From positions 186,001-250,000 of the forward strand of contig NZ_JAHEPS010000005.1 in assembly GCF_018596335.1 (NCBI RefSeq): DNA of 64,000 nucleotides, written 5' to 3'. The DNA is from Shewanella jiangmenensis (GTDB lineage Bacteria > Pseudomonadota > Gammaproteobacteria > Enterobacterales > Shewanellaceae). The notes under the pieces are model-generated. The model had not been told where the DNA came from and searched no databases. It saw only the letters and a list, made by a program, of their open reading frames with translations. Made by a program: the position numbers and the translations under genes. Position 1 is the stretch's first letter; each line of letters opens with the position of its first letter. This document shows positions 19,953 to 28,916 of the stretch, piece by piece.

Positions 19953-20800
19953 TTGCCTTTAAGCCAGTTACGGCCAATCAGCAGTTTCTGGCTCATACCG
20001 GTTCTATCTTTCAGATTAACCCGGGTTTTGTATTCTTTGCCGCGCTCGCCAATGGTCAAATCCACCAGATAGCGCCCTTCCATGCCCTGAGCCGAGCGCA
20101 CCAGGCTCACATCCACAATCCGTGCGCTCAGGCGCTGCTTTTTGCCCTTTTCGTTGGCGGTGGTAAAGCTCAGCATTTTGCCGATGTTGGCGCTCATATT
20201 GGTGGCATCGCCGCCTTCAACTTCAAGCTCAATCGCATGCAGGCTGCTTTCATCGGCGCCGGTATCGATGCGGGTATCAAACAGCAGTCCCGTTTCCACC
20301 ACATGAATGGCGGCGCGCTCGCCAATCACCTGCTTTTCGGCCACATCCACCAGATAACGGCCACTGAGCCAGTTACGGCCGAGCAATAACTTGTATTCCA
20401 TATCGCTGCGGTCGCGCAGGTTAAGCCTTACGGTGCGCGCATCCTTGCCATAATTCAGCGCAAGTTCCACCGTGTAGCGGCTTTCGGCGCCCAAGGCGTT
20501 GGAAACCGTGCCGACTTTTACTATCCGGGCTTCGAGGCGCTTACGTTCACCAAGGCGATTTTCAGTGGTAAAGCGCACTTTTTTGCCCACATCATCCTGA
20601 ATATTTTTGGCCGCGCCGCCTATGACCTCAATATCCAGCGCATGGATGGAGCTGATGGTTGCGCCGCTGTCGATGCGCGCTTTCATGCTAAACCCAGCCG
20701 CCGGCAGTTTGATGTCGAGGGTTTCACCCACCACTTCTTTCTGGGCCAGCGTCGGCAGGGACAAACACAAGAGCAACAGCACAATCACAGCACGCAACAT
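19928..20800 (-). CDS. Exported tandem retropepsin-like protein (two RimB/Zn_protease-type domains)
   Basis: I start at the ATG at 20800 (AGGA 8 bases upstream), giving 290 residues with a clear signal peptide (LRAVIVLLLLCLSLPTLAQ). The mature protein is two copies of one domain. Copy 1 (about 22-155) has ARIDSGATISSIHA with D44-S45-G46 and ends LLLGRNWLSGRYLVDV. Copy 2 (about 160-290) has TRIDTGADESSLHA with D179-T180-G181 and ends LLIGRNWLKGNYVVDV. D-S/T-G-A plus hydrophobic-Gly-Arg-Asn is the retropepsin-like signature of the family called putative ATP-dependent zinc protease (COG4067/RimB-like), usually one copy of about 150 residues. Both copies keep the aspartate, so a pepsin-like single-chain active site is possible. 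Activity and substrate are unknown. Confidence 0.82.
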   Translation of the reverse strand: MLRAVIVLLLLCLSLPTLAQKEVVGETLDIKLPAAGFSMKARIDSGATISSIHALDIEVIGGAAKNIQDDVGKKVRFTTENRLGERKRLEARIVKVGTVSNALGAESRYTVELALNYGKDARTVRLNLRDRSDMEYKLLLGRNWLSGRYLVDVAEKQVIGERAAIHVVETGLLFDTRIDTGADESSLHAIELEVEGGDATNMSANIGKMLSFTTANEKGKKQRLSARIVDVSLVRSAQGMEGRYLVDLTIGERGKEYKTRVNLKDRTGMSQKLLIGRNWLKGNYVVDVSR

Positions 20801-20930
20801 GAGGCAAATCCTGAAATCAAAACGTTCAGCGCAGGGCTTAAAAACCAGGCGCAGGGTCAAAACCAGGCCGCGGCTGCGGCTGGCTGCAACACCTTAACGG
20901 ATTTTACCGATGAATGCCACGCAGGAAGGC

Positions 20931-21299
20931 TCAGCGCCCGTCTGAGAGCCAGGCCCTTGCGTTTGCATCATCCTTGGAGGAAAAAACACGCACAGGACAA
21001 GGCATCAGCAGCGCAATAAAATCGCCAATGCGGGAGAAGTGACTCTTGTCAGTAATGATAGCGACCCGCTGAAAGTCGCTGAGATGAAAAAGACCAATCA
21101 AAAAATCCTGCCACAGGGCGGACAGGCGCATACCACGGCACTCGGGATCTATCTCGTACCACAGCCGTACCGAGGCGTGATCTTTAAGCCGAAGCTCGAG
21201 CTCAGGCAGCAACACGTCGGAAAAATCTTCTGGCACAATCAGCCCTGACGCCTTCACGGCCAGGGTGTCATGCTCAAACCCGGTCTGTACACTTATCAT
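20931..21299 (-). CDS. SpoIIAA-like (STAS-fold) protein
   Basis: A 122-residue soluble protein starting MISVQTGFEHDTLAVKASG, placed by a strong GGAGGGG site before 21299. The pattern (beta strands, KASGLIVPEDFSDVLLPELELRL, LWYEIDPECRGM, WQDFLIGLFHLSDFQRVAIITD) matches the SpoIIAA-like/STAS family found widely in proteobacteria, whose role is unclear (lipid or anti-sigma-like binding has been proposed). It lies 37 bases downstream of the DUF3802 gene in the same direction. Confidence 0.75.
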   Translation of the reverse strand: MISVQTGFEHDTLAVKASGLIVPEDFSDVLLPELELRLKDHASVRLWYEIDPECRGMRLSALWQDFLIGLFHLSDFQRVAIITDKSHFSRIGDFIALLMPCPVRVFSSKDDANARAWLSDGR

Positions 21300-21336
21300 G
21301 GCCCCTCCGATAAATAAGAGGCCACGGGGCAAGCCA

Positions 21337-21687
21337 TCAGGCGATATGCTTGACGATTTCCTGATCAAACAAGTTTTTGATTAATCCCGAAAAGTCAGCA
21401 ATAAAATGGGTTTGCTCCGGCGTGGCCTTTTTCTTGCCCACATGGGCGAGGATTTCTTCCAAGTCGTAAACGATGGCATCGACTTCGCGGATGATCATGT
21501 TGCGCTGCGCAAAACTTAGTTCGGGATTCTGGCCACAGACCATGATTATCTGAGCAGACAACTGCTCTTCAAAAAGCTCCATCACTGTCTCATCAGACAG
21601 GCCTCTACCTTCGGGAGCTTCAAATATCCCAAGGTTTTCAGTCAGGTACTGTATGAGATGTGTGTAACCGTCTTTATCTGTGACCAT
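21337..21687 (-). CDS. DUF3802 family protein
   Basis: A 116-residue acidic, helical protein starting MVTDKDGYTHLIQYLTENLG. It matches my recollection of the DUF3802 family, found in Shewanella, Vibrio and relatives and lacking an assigned function. No signal peptide or membrane segment is visible. The start at 21687 is chosen because upstream residues look non-homologous; no strong ribosome site is evident. It is probably cotranscribed with the SpoIIAA-like gene downstream. Confidence 0.7.
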   Translation of the reverse strand: MVTDKDGYTHLIQYLTENLGIFEAPEGRGLSDETVMELFEEQLSAQIIMVCGQNPELSFAQRNMIIREVDAIVYDLEEILAHVGKKKATPEQTHFIADFSGLIKNLFDQEIVKHIA

Positions 21688-21783
21688 GTCAAATCCCGTA
21701 ATGCATGTCTTTGCGGGCAACACACCCGACAAAAAGAGTATGGAACAAAAACCGGGCTTCGTCCTTAAAGCAAACAGATCCTT

Positions 21784-22359
21784 TTACTTTTCAAGCACCA
21801 AATTGAACGACACCGGCACCGCTTTGCTGATGGCAGACAAACCGGCCACTTCGCGCAGTTTTTCAATGCCATCGGTCAGGCCAAAACTGGAGGCATTGAT
21901 GATAACCATGCCCACACTGCTCACCATCAGGCGGTTATCGGCAAGGCGGGCGACGGCCACGTCTATATTAACCTTGTCGGTTTTGCCATGCAGAGTGATT
22001 TCTGCCTGGGTTTCAAGCTGCATCACACTCCCGACGGCAAGCGCACTGACTTTGGCGGCATCAACCTGAGCACTGAGAGCCAAAGACGGAAACTGCTCGA
22101 CGTTGAACAGCATGGTCTTCATCCGCTCGTCACGGATTTCGATGCCACTGTCGATGGAGGCAAGCGGAATAGTCAGGTAAAATTTGCCGTCATCGGCAAA
22201 GCTGCCTGACACCTGCTTAAAGCGGTGCACCTCGGCAACATCCCCCTTTTTTACTGAAACAAAACTGACGTTGGAATTGTCGCTGTTAACGCTCCAGTTC
22301 GCGGCAGCGCAAAAGGACAGAGAAAGTAAAGCGGCAGTAATCAATGAAGTTTTAATCAT
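21784..22359 (-). CDS. YceI family periplasmic protein
   Basis: A 191-residue protein with signal peptide (MIKTSLITAALLSLSFCAAA). It carries the lipocalin-like YceI pattern: WSVNSDNSNVSFVSVKKGDVAEVHRFKQVSG, IPLASIDSGIEIRDERMKTMLFNVEQFPSL and AEITLHGKTDKVNIDV. Known family members bind polyisoprenoids or similar lipids in the periplasm; this one belongs to the shorter outlying group, so the ligand is not predictable. AAGGA lies about 8 bases before the ATG at 22359; an in-frame GTG directly before it is a less likely start. Confidence 0.85.
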   Translation of the reverse strand: MIKTSLITAALLSLSFCAAANWSVNSDNSNVSFVSVKKGDVAEVHRFKQVSGSFADDGKFYLTIPLASIDSGIEIRDERMKTMLFNVEQFPSLALSAQVDAAKVSALAVGSVMQLETQAEITLHGKTDKVNIDVAVARLADNRLMVSSVGMVIINASSFGLTDGIEKLREVAGLSAISKAVPVSFNLVLEK

Positions 22360-22481
22360 CACTGTATTCCTTGTGTTGGTCGGCGGTCAAAGCGCCTATC
22401 TTGGGCCTCAAATGCCAATATTAGCAAGACTTTATCTAATGCCAAGCTGATATTGGCCAATCCTTGAGCATAGCGTACGGA

Positions 22482-23126
22482 TTAAGGTGCCAGCCGGTCA
22501 ATTTCCCAGCCGCCGGAGTCATCGCTGCGGGTATAAATAAACCTGTCATGGAGGCGATGCTCACCACCCTGCCAGAACTCAATACTGGAAGGCTTTACCA
22601 GATAGCCGCCCCAAAATGACGGCAGTGGTACTTCGCCATTGGCAAACTTTTGCTTCATTTCCATAAATTTGGCTTCAAGCACCTGGCGCGCGCTCAACTT
22701 GGACGACTGGGCCGATACCCAGGCCGCAATTTGGCTGTCTTTGGGGCGGGTCGCAAAATACTTGATAACATCGGCGGTGGAAAGCGGCTCGGCGATGCCG
22801 GTTACCGCAACCTGCCGCTCGAGGGGATGCCAGGGAAACAACAAACTGATGTGGGCATTGTGCTTAAGCTGCGTCGCCTTACGGCTGCCAAGGTTGGTAA
22901 AAAACACAAAACCCTGCTCATCAAAACGCTTAAGAAGCACAATCCGTTGATAAGGCTGGCCGGTTTCATCCACAGTCGCCACGCACATGGCGGTCGGATC
23001 GGAAAGCTGCGCCTCTTTCGCCTGCTCCATCCAGCGCTCAAACAAGGCCATTGGAGACTCTGGCAAGTCGTGTCGACGTAAACCGCCCTTGGTGTATTCG
23101 CGGCGGATATCACTGAGATCTGTCAT
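22482..23126 (-). CDS. pdxH: Pyridoxamine/pyridoxine 5'-phosphate oxidase
   Basis: FMN enzyme that oxidises PNP or PMP to PLP, the last step of vitamin B6 synthesis and salvage. The 214 residues match the family: [70 protein letters not shown], and the C-terminal [10 protein letters not shown] and WEIDRLAP with the PLP- and FMN-contacting residues. It stands alone, 119 bp upstream of the YceI gene on the same strand. PLP made here is the cofactor of SpeA and HisC nearby, a link of biochemistry, not of operon structure. Confidence 0.96.
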   Translation of the reverse strand: MTDLSDIRREYTKGGLRRHDLPESPMALFERWMEQAKEAQLSDPTAMCVATVDETGQPYQRIVLLKRFDEQGFVFFTNLGSRKATQLKHNAHISLLFPWHPLERQVAVTGIAEPLSTADVIKYFATRPKDSQIAAWVSAQSSKLSARQVLEAKFMEMKQKFANGEVPLPSFWGGYLVKPSSIEFWQGGEHRLHDRFIYTRSDDSGGWEIDRLAP

Positions 23127-23345
23127 GGTTCATCCTGTTACTGCGTGTTCCTTGATTGACGCATTCTAGCCGCTCATCCGTCAACAAAAAAGCCAGCATT
23201 CAGGCAGACTTGAGTAATTTACCGGTACTGATGAAATAAGAAGCGCCACGCCGCATTTGACCCAGCAGCAGAAGGCATTGCGCAGCCGATAACCGCCGCT
23301 GACATCAAAGCTCTTTCTTACAGTAAAAAGTGCGCCGCACGCGCC

Positions 23346-24356
23346 TTACATGGGCTCAGGCATAAGCTCTTCATGGCAAAGCTGCTGATAGTGACAGAAG
23401 GACACCCGATAGCCCGGTGTGAGGTTAAGCTCACAGCTGCCAAGGCACAGGTGCGCCGGGTAATGCTCGGTGTGGGACGCTGAATTAAAGCCAATTTCAT
23501 CCCAACTGCCCGGGTTTAGAATCGAGAGTAACTTTGAAAACAGCAGCCGATGCTCGCCCCGTGCAGGCAGGTTGGTTTCAAAGCTTACGTAGGAGCTATT
23601 TTCCTGCGGCGTGATATGGATAGTCATGTAGTAATCATCGCAAAGCCCGTTTATCGAGTAACCAAAAGGGCTAAAGAGATGATCGTCAAACTCAAAACCC
23701 GGCAGCAGTGTATCGAGCCTGAGCAGCGCACGAACTGTCGCCGCGCTTTGCGTGGATGAGCGCAGATACTCAGCCGCATCACCGCGGATGTGGTACATCA
23801 GCAGCTCACGGGTTTCATCCATTGGCGACGCTAAAAACGGCTTGCTGCTGGTGTAAAGGTAATGATGGTGCGAATCAAGATGGCCAATCCGGAATGCATC
23901 GCCTGCCAGCCTTTCGCGAATGGCCTTCAGATCCTCAGCAAAGGTGCTTTGCTGCAGGTGGGACAGGTATTCGTTTTTGCGCTGATAACTGACAAAAGCG
24001 ATGTTTTGCTCGCCAAACGCGTCGATAAGATAACAGGCCGCGTCGGCAAGCCTTGTGTTGCCGCAGGTCAGCATCAGGGCGCGGTTGTTCCACACAAACA
24101 GACTGGATTCACTCAGGAGGTAGGCGTCGCAATAGCCATTACTGAGAGTAGAGAGGATGTCGGCATTGGCCCGCCGGACCACAGTTTGCCAAAATTCACG
24201 CCCCAGCTGTCGCAGTGAGCCTTTTTCGCCGTTCTTGCCCTTTTTGGCATTGTCGCCGGACTGGCCAAACTGGGCTGACTCTGCAAACTGGCCGGACTGT
24301 AAAAACCGGGGCGTGACTATCAGTTCTAACTTTTTTTCTGAACCTTCAAAAAACAT
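23346..24356 (-). CDS. speD: S-adenosylmethionine decarboxylase, eukaryotic-type proenzyme
   Basis: Pyruvoyl enzyme making decarboxylated AdoMet for spermidine synthesis. It resembles animal and plant AdoMetDC, not the short bacterial SpeD. FFEGSEKKLE carries the two N-terminal glutamates (E4, E7). LSESSLFVW is the self-cleavage site (E83-S84, S84 becoming pyruvate). LTCGNTR holds the proton-donor cysteine (C98). GYSINGLCDDYYMTIHITPQ holds the processing Ser and His, followed by YVSFETNL. Length 336 is near the human enzyme. Residues 20-46 form a low-complexity insertion (QSGQFAESAQFGQSGDNAKK and following). It lies downstream of speE and speA on the same strand, with a strong hairpin just before its start. 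Confidence 0.93.
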   Translation of the reverse strand: MFFEGSEKKLELIVTPRFLQSGQFAESAQFGQSGDNAKKGKNGEKGSLRQLGREFWQTVVRRANADILSTLSNGYCDAYLLSESSLFVWNNRALMLTCGNTRLADAACYLIDAFGEQNIAFVSYQRKNEYLSHLQQSTFAEDLKAIRERLAGDAFRIGHLDSHHHYLYTSSKPFLASPMDETRELLMYHIRGDAAEYLRSSTQSAATVRALLRLDTLLPGFEFDDHLFSPFGYSINGLCDDYYMTIHITPQENSSYVSFETNLPARGEHRLLFSKLLSILNPGSWDEIGFNSASHTEHYPAHLCLGSCELNLTPGYRVSFCHYQQLCHEELMPEPM

Positions 24357-24368
24357 CTTTTGCCTGAG

Positions 24369-24400
24369 GGCCGGGAGAGGAAAATCCCCGACTCCCGGCC
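24369..24400 (-). promoter_or_regulatory. Strong hairpin between speA and speD
   Basis: GGCCGGGAG (24369-24377) and CTCCCGGCC (24392-24400) form a perfect 9-bp stem; the loop can pair further (GGGGA with TCCTC). On the coding strand it ends about 12 bases before the speD ATG, next to the ribosome site CAGG, and has no U-tract. It is better explained as a translation- or stability-control element than as a terminator. Confidence 0.5.
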
Positions 24401-24437
24401 GCTGTGCTCCTTGCTGGCGCGCATGAAGCGCTACAGG

Positions 24438-26348
24438 TTAAAAGTCTTCGAGGTAGGTGTAACCCTTAAGACCGGCCTGCAGCTCTTCAAGCAGCATGGC
24501 GCGTTCATCTTCTGCGATGTGGCTGTTTACCAGTTCCTCGTAGGTACGCATAAAGTCAACCGCATCGAGGTTTACATAGCGCAGCACGTCGGCCACAGTG
24601 TCACCGGCCAGCACAGACTCGATGTTGGTCTCGCCGTTGTCATCGATACGCACCACAGCTGAGTTGGTGTCACCGAAAAGGTTATGCAGGTCACCGAGGA
24701 TTTCCTGATAGGCGCCCACCAGGAAGAAGCCAATCAGGTATGGATCGGCAGCAGACCAGGCCGGTACCGGCAGTGTGGTTTCGATGCCCTGCCCGTCCAC
24801 GTACTGATCGACAATACCGTCAGAGTCACAGGTGATATCGAGCATCACGGCGCGGCGCTCCGGCACCTTATCCAGGCCAGACAGCGGCAACACAGGGAAT
24901 ACCTGATCGATACCCCAGGCATCCGGCAGCGACTGGAACAGTGAGAAGTTGACAAAGAACTTGTCGGCCAGCTTCTCGTTCAGTTCATCGATGATCGGGC
25001 GCTGATAACGGTTACGGGCATTCATCAGCCCCTGCAGCTCGTGACATACGGCGAGGTTACACTGCTCGGCCCAGGCACGGTCTTCAAGGCTTAACTGACC
25101 CAGCGCGAACAGCGACTGAGCTTCGGCCAAATCCGACTGAGTGTCGTGGAAAATTTCAATCAGGGCGCGCTGATCCAGACGCGAGCTGATTTCGTTCCAG
25201 CTTTGCCACATGTTGTGCAACAGCTGCGGCGATTCTTCGGTCGGTGCCGGAATGTCTTCCGGACTGTAGGCCTCAGTGCCAATCACGTCGGTGATAAGCA
25301 CAGCGTGGTGGGCAGTGAGGTAACGGCCAGACTCGGAGATGATCCGCGGCATTGGCTGCTCGTTCTGGTTACACACGTCGGTCAGCACAGACACGATGTT
25401 GTTGGCGTATTCCGCCAGCGCATAGTTCATCGAGTTGTTTGACTGGCTGCGGGTACCGTCATAGTCAACCGCCAGACCGCCGCCCACGTCGAAGTTATCG
25501 ACCTTGGCACCGAGCTTACGCAGTTCACAGTAGAAGCGCGCAGCTTCACCCACGCCGTGGCGGATGTCACGGATGTTGGCGATTTGCGAGCCCAGGTGGA
25601 AGTGCAAAAGCTGCAGCGAATCGAGCATGTTTTCCTGTTTCAGGTGGTCAACCACCTTCAGGATTTGCGCAGCTGACAGACCGAACTTGGACTTCTCGCC
25701 GCCGCTTGCCTGCCACTTGCCCTTGCCCTGGAACGCCAGACGCGCACGCAGACCCAGACGTGGCTTAACGCCAAGCTTACGGGACTCTTCAAGCACCATC
25801 TGCAGCTCAGACATTTTCTCGAGCACAATGTACACGCTGTGGCCGAGCTTCTCACCGATGAGCGCGAGACGAATATATTCTTTGTCCTTGTAACCGTTAC
25901 ACACGATCACTGAACTGGCCTTTTGCGCCATGGCGAGTACCGCCATCAGCTCAGGCTTACTGCCGGCCTCAAGGCCAAGCTGAGGCACGGTTTTGCTGAC
26001 CTGGCTTGCGAGGATTTCCTCAACCACAGTCTGCTGCTGGTTCACCTTAATGGGGTAAACCAACAGGTAATCCGCTTCGTAGCTGTACTTCTGAATGGCC
26101 TGGTTGAACATCTGGCACAGGTGATCTACGCGGTAGTGCAGGATCTGCGGAAAACGCACCAGCACCGGCAGATTGACCCCGGCTTTGACCATGTCTTTGG
26201 CCAAGGTATTCAAACCAATCTTGTAAGATGGGTTACGGGGATCGGGACATACGGTCACTTCACCTTCGTCACTGATGCCATAAAAGCCCTGGCTCCAGTG
26301 GGCTACGTTGTACCCGGCGCGGGCGTCGTCAATTGACCATTCATTCAT
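24438..26348 (-). CDS. speA: Biosynthetic arginine decarboxylase
   Basis: PLP enzyme converting arginine to agmatine, the entry to putrescine by the agmatine route. The 636 residues match Spe[17 protein letters not shown] [14 protein letters not shown], the PLP lysine in [47 protein letters not shown], and [21 protein letters not shown] with catalytic Cys and Asp. It lies between speE (28 bases upstream) and speD. No agmatinase gene (speB) is seen in the window, so the step from agmatine to putrescine must be encoded elsewhere. Confidence 0.97.
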   Translation of the reverse strand: MNEWSIDDARAGYNVAHWSQGFYGISDEGEVTVCPDPRNPSYKIGLNTLAKDMVKAGVNLPVLVRFPQILHYRVDHLCQMFNQAIQKYSYEADYLLVYPIKVNQQQTVVEEILASQVSKTVPQLGLEAGSKPELMAVLAMAQKASSVIVCNGYKDKEYIRLALIGEKLGHSVYIVLEKMSELQMVLEESRKLGVKPRLGLRARLAFQGKGKWQASGGEKSKFGLSAAQILKVVDHLKQENMLDSLQLLHFHLGSQIANIRDIRHGVGEAARFYCELRKLGAKVDNFDVGGGLAVDYDGTRSQSNNSMNYALAEYANNIVSVLTDVCNQNEQPMPRIISESGRYLTAHHAVLITDVIGTEAYSPEDIPAPTEESPQLLHNMWQSWNEISSRLDQRALIEIFHDTQSDLAEAQSLFALGQLSLEDRAWAEQCNLAVCHELQGLMNARNRYQRPIIDELNEKLADKFFVNFSLFQSLPDAWGIDQVFPVLPLSGLDKVPERRAVMLDITCDSDGIVDQYVDGQGIETTLPVPAWSAADPYLIGFFLVGAYQEILGDLHNLFGDTNSAVVRIDDNGETNIESVLAGDTVADVLRYVNLDAVDFMRTYEELVNSHIAEDERAMLLEELQAGLKGYTYLEDF

Positions 26349-26376
26349 CTCAATTGTGCCTATAAAAAGAGAGATA

Positions 26377-27252
26377 TTAAGCGCTCTCGGTCATGGCAGA
26401 CCGGATCGCCTGTTCGACGTAGTGTGGCAAGGCAAAGCTTGCCTGATGCAAAGCCGGCGTGTAGTAACGGGTACTGATCCCAGCCTCGTTGAAACGCGCC
26501 TCGAGGGTTGCAAGTGACAGCCTGCGCACCTCGATGTCATCGGTGGCCCACGCAAACGCCATGCTGCCGCCGATGTAAGTGGGAACGGCTGCGGTAAAAA
26601 ACCAGCATTCCCGGGTGTAACTGCTCATGCGCCGTACCGTGTCCTGCAGCGATTCAAGCTGCATAAAAGGTACGCCATTCTGAGCAACAAAAATGCCATC
26701 CTGTGTCAGGCAACGTTTGCAGCCAGCGTAAAAATCCGAGCTGAACAGCACTTCGCCAGGCCCGACCGGATCGGTACAGTCTGAAATAATCACATCAAAC
26801 TGCTCGCTGCAATTTGCGATAAACGCCATGCCATCGGCAATCACCAGCTCAACTCGCGGGTCATCAAAGGCGCCGGCGCTGTGATTGGGAAACCAGGTTT
26901 GGCACAGCGATACCACCTGCGGGTCGATTTCCACCATCACAATACGCTCAAGGGCGCGATGTTTAACCACTTCGCGCAGCATAGCGCCATCACCGCCACC
27001 GATGATCAGCACCTTTTTGGCGCTTGCATGGGCAAGCAGCGGCACATGGGTCAGCATTTCGTGATAGACAAACTCATCCCGCTCTGTGGTTTGAATGGCG
27101 CCATTCAGTGCCATCACCCGCCCAAAGCGGCGATTTTCAAAAATCGACAGCGTCCAGCTGTCGGTTTGCTGCTCATAGAGCATCTTGTCTATCTCGAAAT
27201 ATTGACCGTAGCCTGGGTGCAATGTTTCAAAATATAGCGTTTTATCCTGCAT
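26377..27252 (-). CDS. speE: Spermidine synthase (polyamine aminopropyltransferase)
   Basis: Transfers the aminopropyl group of decarboxylated AdoMet to putrescine. The 291-residue protein has the family segments [49 protein letters not shown] (AdoMet site), VEIDPQVV and [15 protein letters not shown] with the catalytic aspartate. First of three same-strand polyamine genes speE-speA-speD. Together they encode ADC, AdoMetDC and the synthase, but not agmatinase. Confidence 0.97.
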   Translation of the reverse strand: MQDKTLYFETLHPGYGQYFEIDKMLYEQQTDSWTLSIFENRRFGRVMALNGAIQTTERDEFVYHEMLTHVPLLAHASAKKVLIIGGGDGAMLREVVKHRALERIVMVEIDPQVVSLCQTWFPNHSAGAFDDPRVELVIADGMAFIANCSEQFDVIISDCTDPVGPGEVLFSSDFYAGCKRCLTQDGIFVAQNGVPFMQLESLQDTVRRMSSYTRECWFFTAAVPTYIGGSMAFAWATDDIEVRRLSLATLEARFNEAGISTRYYTPALHQASFALPHYVEQAIRSAMTESA

Positions 27253-27360
27253 TTATCCGGGTTCCGCTCAGGTCGGTGTCAAATGTGGGGAAAGCTGTCT
27301 GCCAGCGCCGAGGGCACAGGACAAACATTACCGAAGCGCTGCAAAAGCATGGGCGCAAAA

Positions 27361-27510
27361 TCAGATGAGCAGCGGACTGTTGGCCTCTTCACGGCCGGAA
27401 TTGATGCGAATGAGGGTGAGGTGTTTTACGCCAGAGTCAACATTGACCAGGGACTGGGCCAGGCAGGATGCCAGTTTAAGGCAGTGTGCTGTAAGCAAAT
27501 GAGAATACAT
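27361..27510 (-). CDS. Small hypothetical protein (49 aa)
   Basis: A 49-codon frame MYSHLLTAHCLKLASCLAQS... with C-terminus REEANSPLLI starts at an ATG 8 bases after GAGGG, a good ribosome site, on the same strand as speE and about 110 bases upstream of it. I do not recognise it. It has two Cys residues and no membrane segment. The ribosome site and natural-looking composition support it; short length and lack of a family argue against it. Confidence 0.4.
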   Translation of the reverse strand: MYSHLLTAHCLKLASCLAQSLVNVDSGVKHLTLIRINSGREEANSPLLI

Positions 27511-27937
27511 TAGCCAAACCCTCTTAACCAAACGACCGGTATGCACCCGGACTTCCGAGGTTACATACAGACAAGTCGCCGTTAACGACCCATGAAAACA
27601 CCTTCATAACGACATGACCTGAAAACAGGCGAAAATGCTTTCGGTACCAGCCCGAAAACGGCGCAATTAAACCTTGCTAACCACAAGAATGCAAGCAGGA
27701 ATTTTCATTTTTCCGCCCCTTCAAGAATATGCTACAAACACCTGTAAGCTGCGGGTTGTAAAAGCAATTTTTCTTATTATTTTTTAATACCTTGATTGTT
27801 AGCGGCGCGTGAGGGTGTTCAATATTTTTTAATACTTGTAACCATCGATTTGCGGAAACAAAAACAGTTCAAGACCTGCTTGGGTGCATGGGATATAATT
27901 GTCGGCGTTTACAGTCTTTTTATTGTTTGGGTAATCC
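27511..27937. other. Intergenic region upstream of cvfB
   Basis: 427 bases, clearly more AT-rich than the surroundings near 27710-27900. Contains a 13-bp direct repeat TATTTTTTAATAC at 27778-27790 and 27823-27835, and a TATAAT box at 27894-27899. No convincing gene seen. Confidence 0.5.
27894..27899 (+). promoter_or_regulatory. Candidate -10 box for cvfB
   Basis: A consensus TATAAT lies 39 bases before the cvfB ATG. The best -35 match, TTCAAG, is 20 bases away and therefore poor, so the promoter would be weak or activator-dependent. Confidence 0.4.
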
Positions 27938-28768
27938 ATGATCCAGTTAGGAAAAACCTGCCGCCTTGCGGTGGTCAAGCAAGTCAGTTTTGGTGTCTAT
28001 CTCAATGCCGGCGATTACGGTCAGGTGCTGCTGCCCAATAAATTCGTGCCGGCGGGCACCGAGGTTGGCCAGGAGCTCACGGTGTTTTTGTATCTGGACT
28101 CGGAAGATACCCCTATCGCAACCACCCAGAAACCCCTTGCCGAAGTGGGCGAATTCGCAAGCCTTAAAGTCGTGTCGATCAGCGGCGTTGGCGCCTTCCT
28201 CGACTGGGGCCTCGACAAAGATTTGCTGCTGCCCTTTGCCGAGCAAAAACGCCCGGCCGAAGAAGGCAAATATCAGCTGGTGTATGTGCACATCAACCGC
28301 GCCGATGAGCGCATTGTCGCATCCGGTAAGCTTGACAAGTTTTTGGATAAAACCCCCGCGCGCTACCGTCAGGGCGATGAAGTGTCACTGGTCATAGGTG
28401 GCCGCACCGAGCTTGGCTACAAGGCAATCGTCAACAACAGCCATTGGGGCCTTATTCACCACAGCGACGTGTTTAAACCGCTGCGTACCGGCCTAAAACT
28501 TAAGGGCTTTATCAAGCAGTTGCGCCACGATGGCAAAATTGACCTGGTACTGAATAAAGGCACCAAGGATGAACTCGATGCCCATGCCATTCACATCCTC
28601 AAAAAGCTGAATGCCGCAGGCGGTTTTTTGCCCCTGTGTGACAAAACCGATGCGGACGTGATTTACGCTGAGCTTGGCATGAGTAAAAAAGCCTTTAAAA
28701 AGAGCATCGGCGGCCTGTTCAAGCAGGGCAAACTGCGCATTGAAGACGATGGCCTCTATTTAAGCTGA
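27938..28768 (+). CDS. cvfB: CvfB/YitL-type S1 RNA-binding protein
   Basis: A 276-residue cytoplasmic protein with three successive S1-like modules (about 1-65, 66-140, 145-215) and a C-terminal winged helix (about 220-276; DKTDADVIYAELGMSKKAFKKSIGGLFKQGKLRI). This is the architecture of CvfB, known as a virulence and RNA-binding factor in Staphylococcus; its role in gammaproteobacteria is not settled. Segments VVSISGVGAFLDWGLDKDLLLPF and SHWGLIHHSDVF are typical S1 strands. Single gene between a candidate promoter and a strong terminator. Confidence 0.9.
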   Translation: MIQLGKTCRLAVVKQVSFGVYLNAGDYGQVLLPNKFVPAGTEVGQELTVFLYLDSEDTPIATTQKPLAEVGEFASLKVVSISGVGAFLDWGLDKDLLLPFAEQKRPAEEGKYQLVYVHINRADERIVASGKLDKFLDKTPARYRQGDEVSLVIGGRTELGYKAIVNNSHWGLIHHSDVFKPLRTGLKLKGFIKQLRHDGKIDLVLNKGTKDELDAHAIHILKKLNAAGGFLPLCDKTDADVIYAELGMSKKAFKKSIGGLFKQGKLRIEDDGLYLS

Positions 28769-28790
28769 GGTTTAACTCATCCCGACATCA

Positions 28791-28818
28791 AGCGGTGGCT
28801 CTGCCACCGCTTTTTTTA
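28791..28818 (+). terminator. Terminator after cvfB
   Basis: AGCGGTGGC, loop TCT, GCCACCGCT, then TTTTTTT. Perfect 9-bp stem 22 bases after the stop codon. Confidence 0.93.
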
Positions 28819-28916
28819 CGTCCTTTTACAATCCATCAGCACAGAGCCGTGATGGCGCTATAGGCTTATCCGGCACTCTTTGATATAAGAGATTATGGAT
28901 TTTAAAGGAGTTTTTC

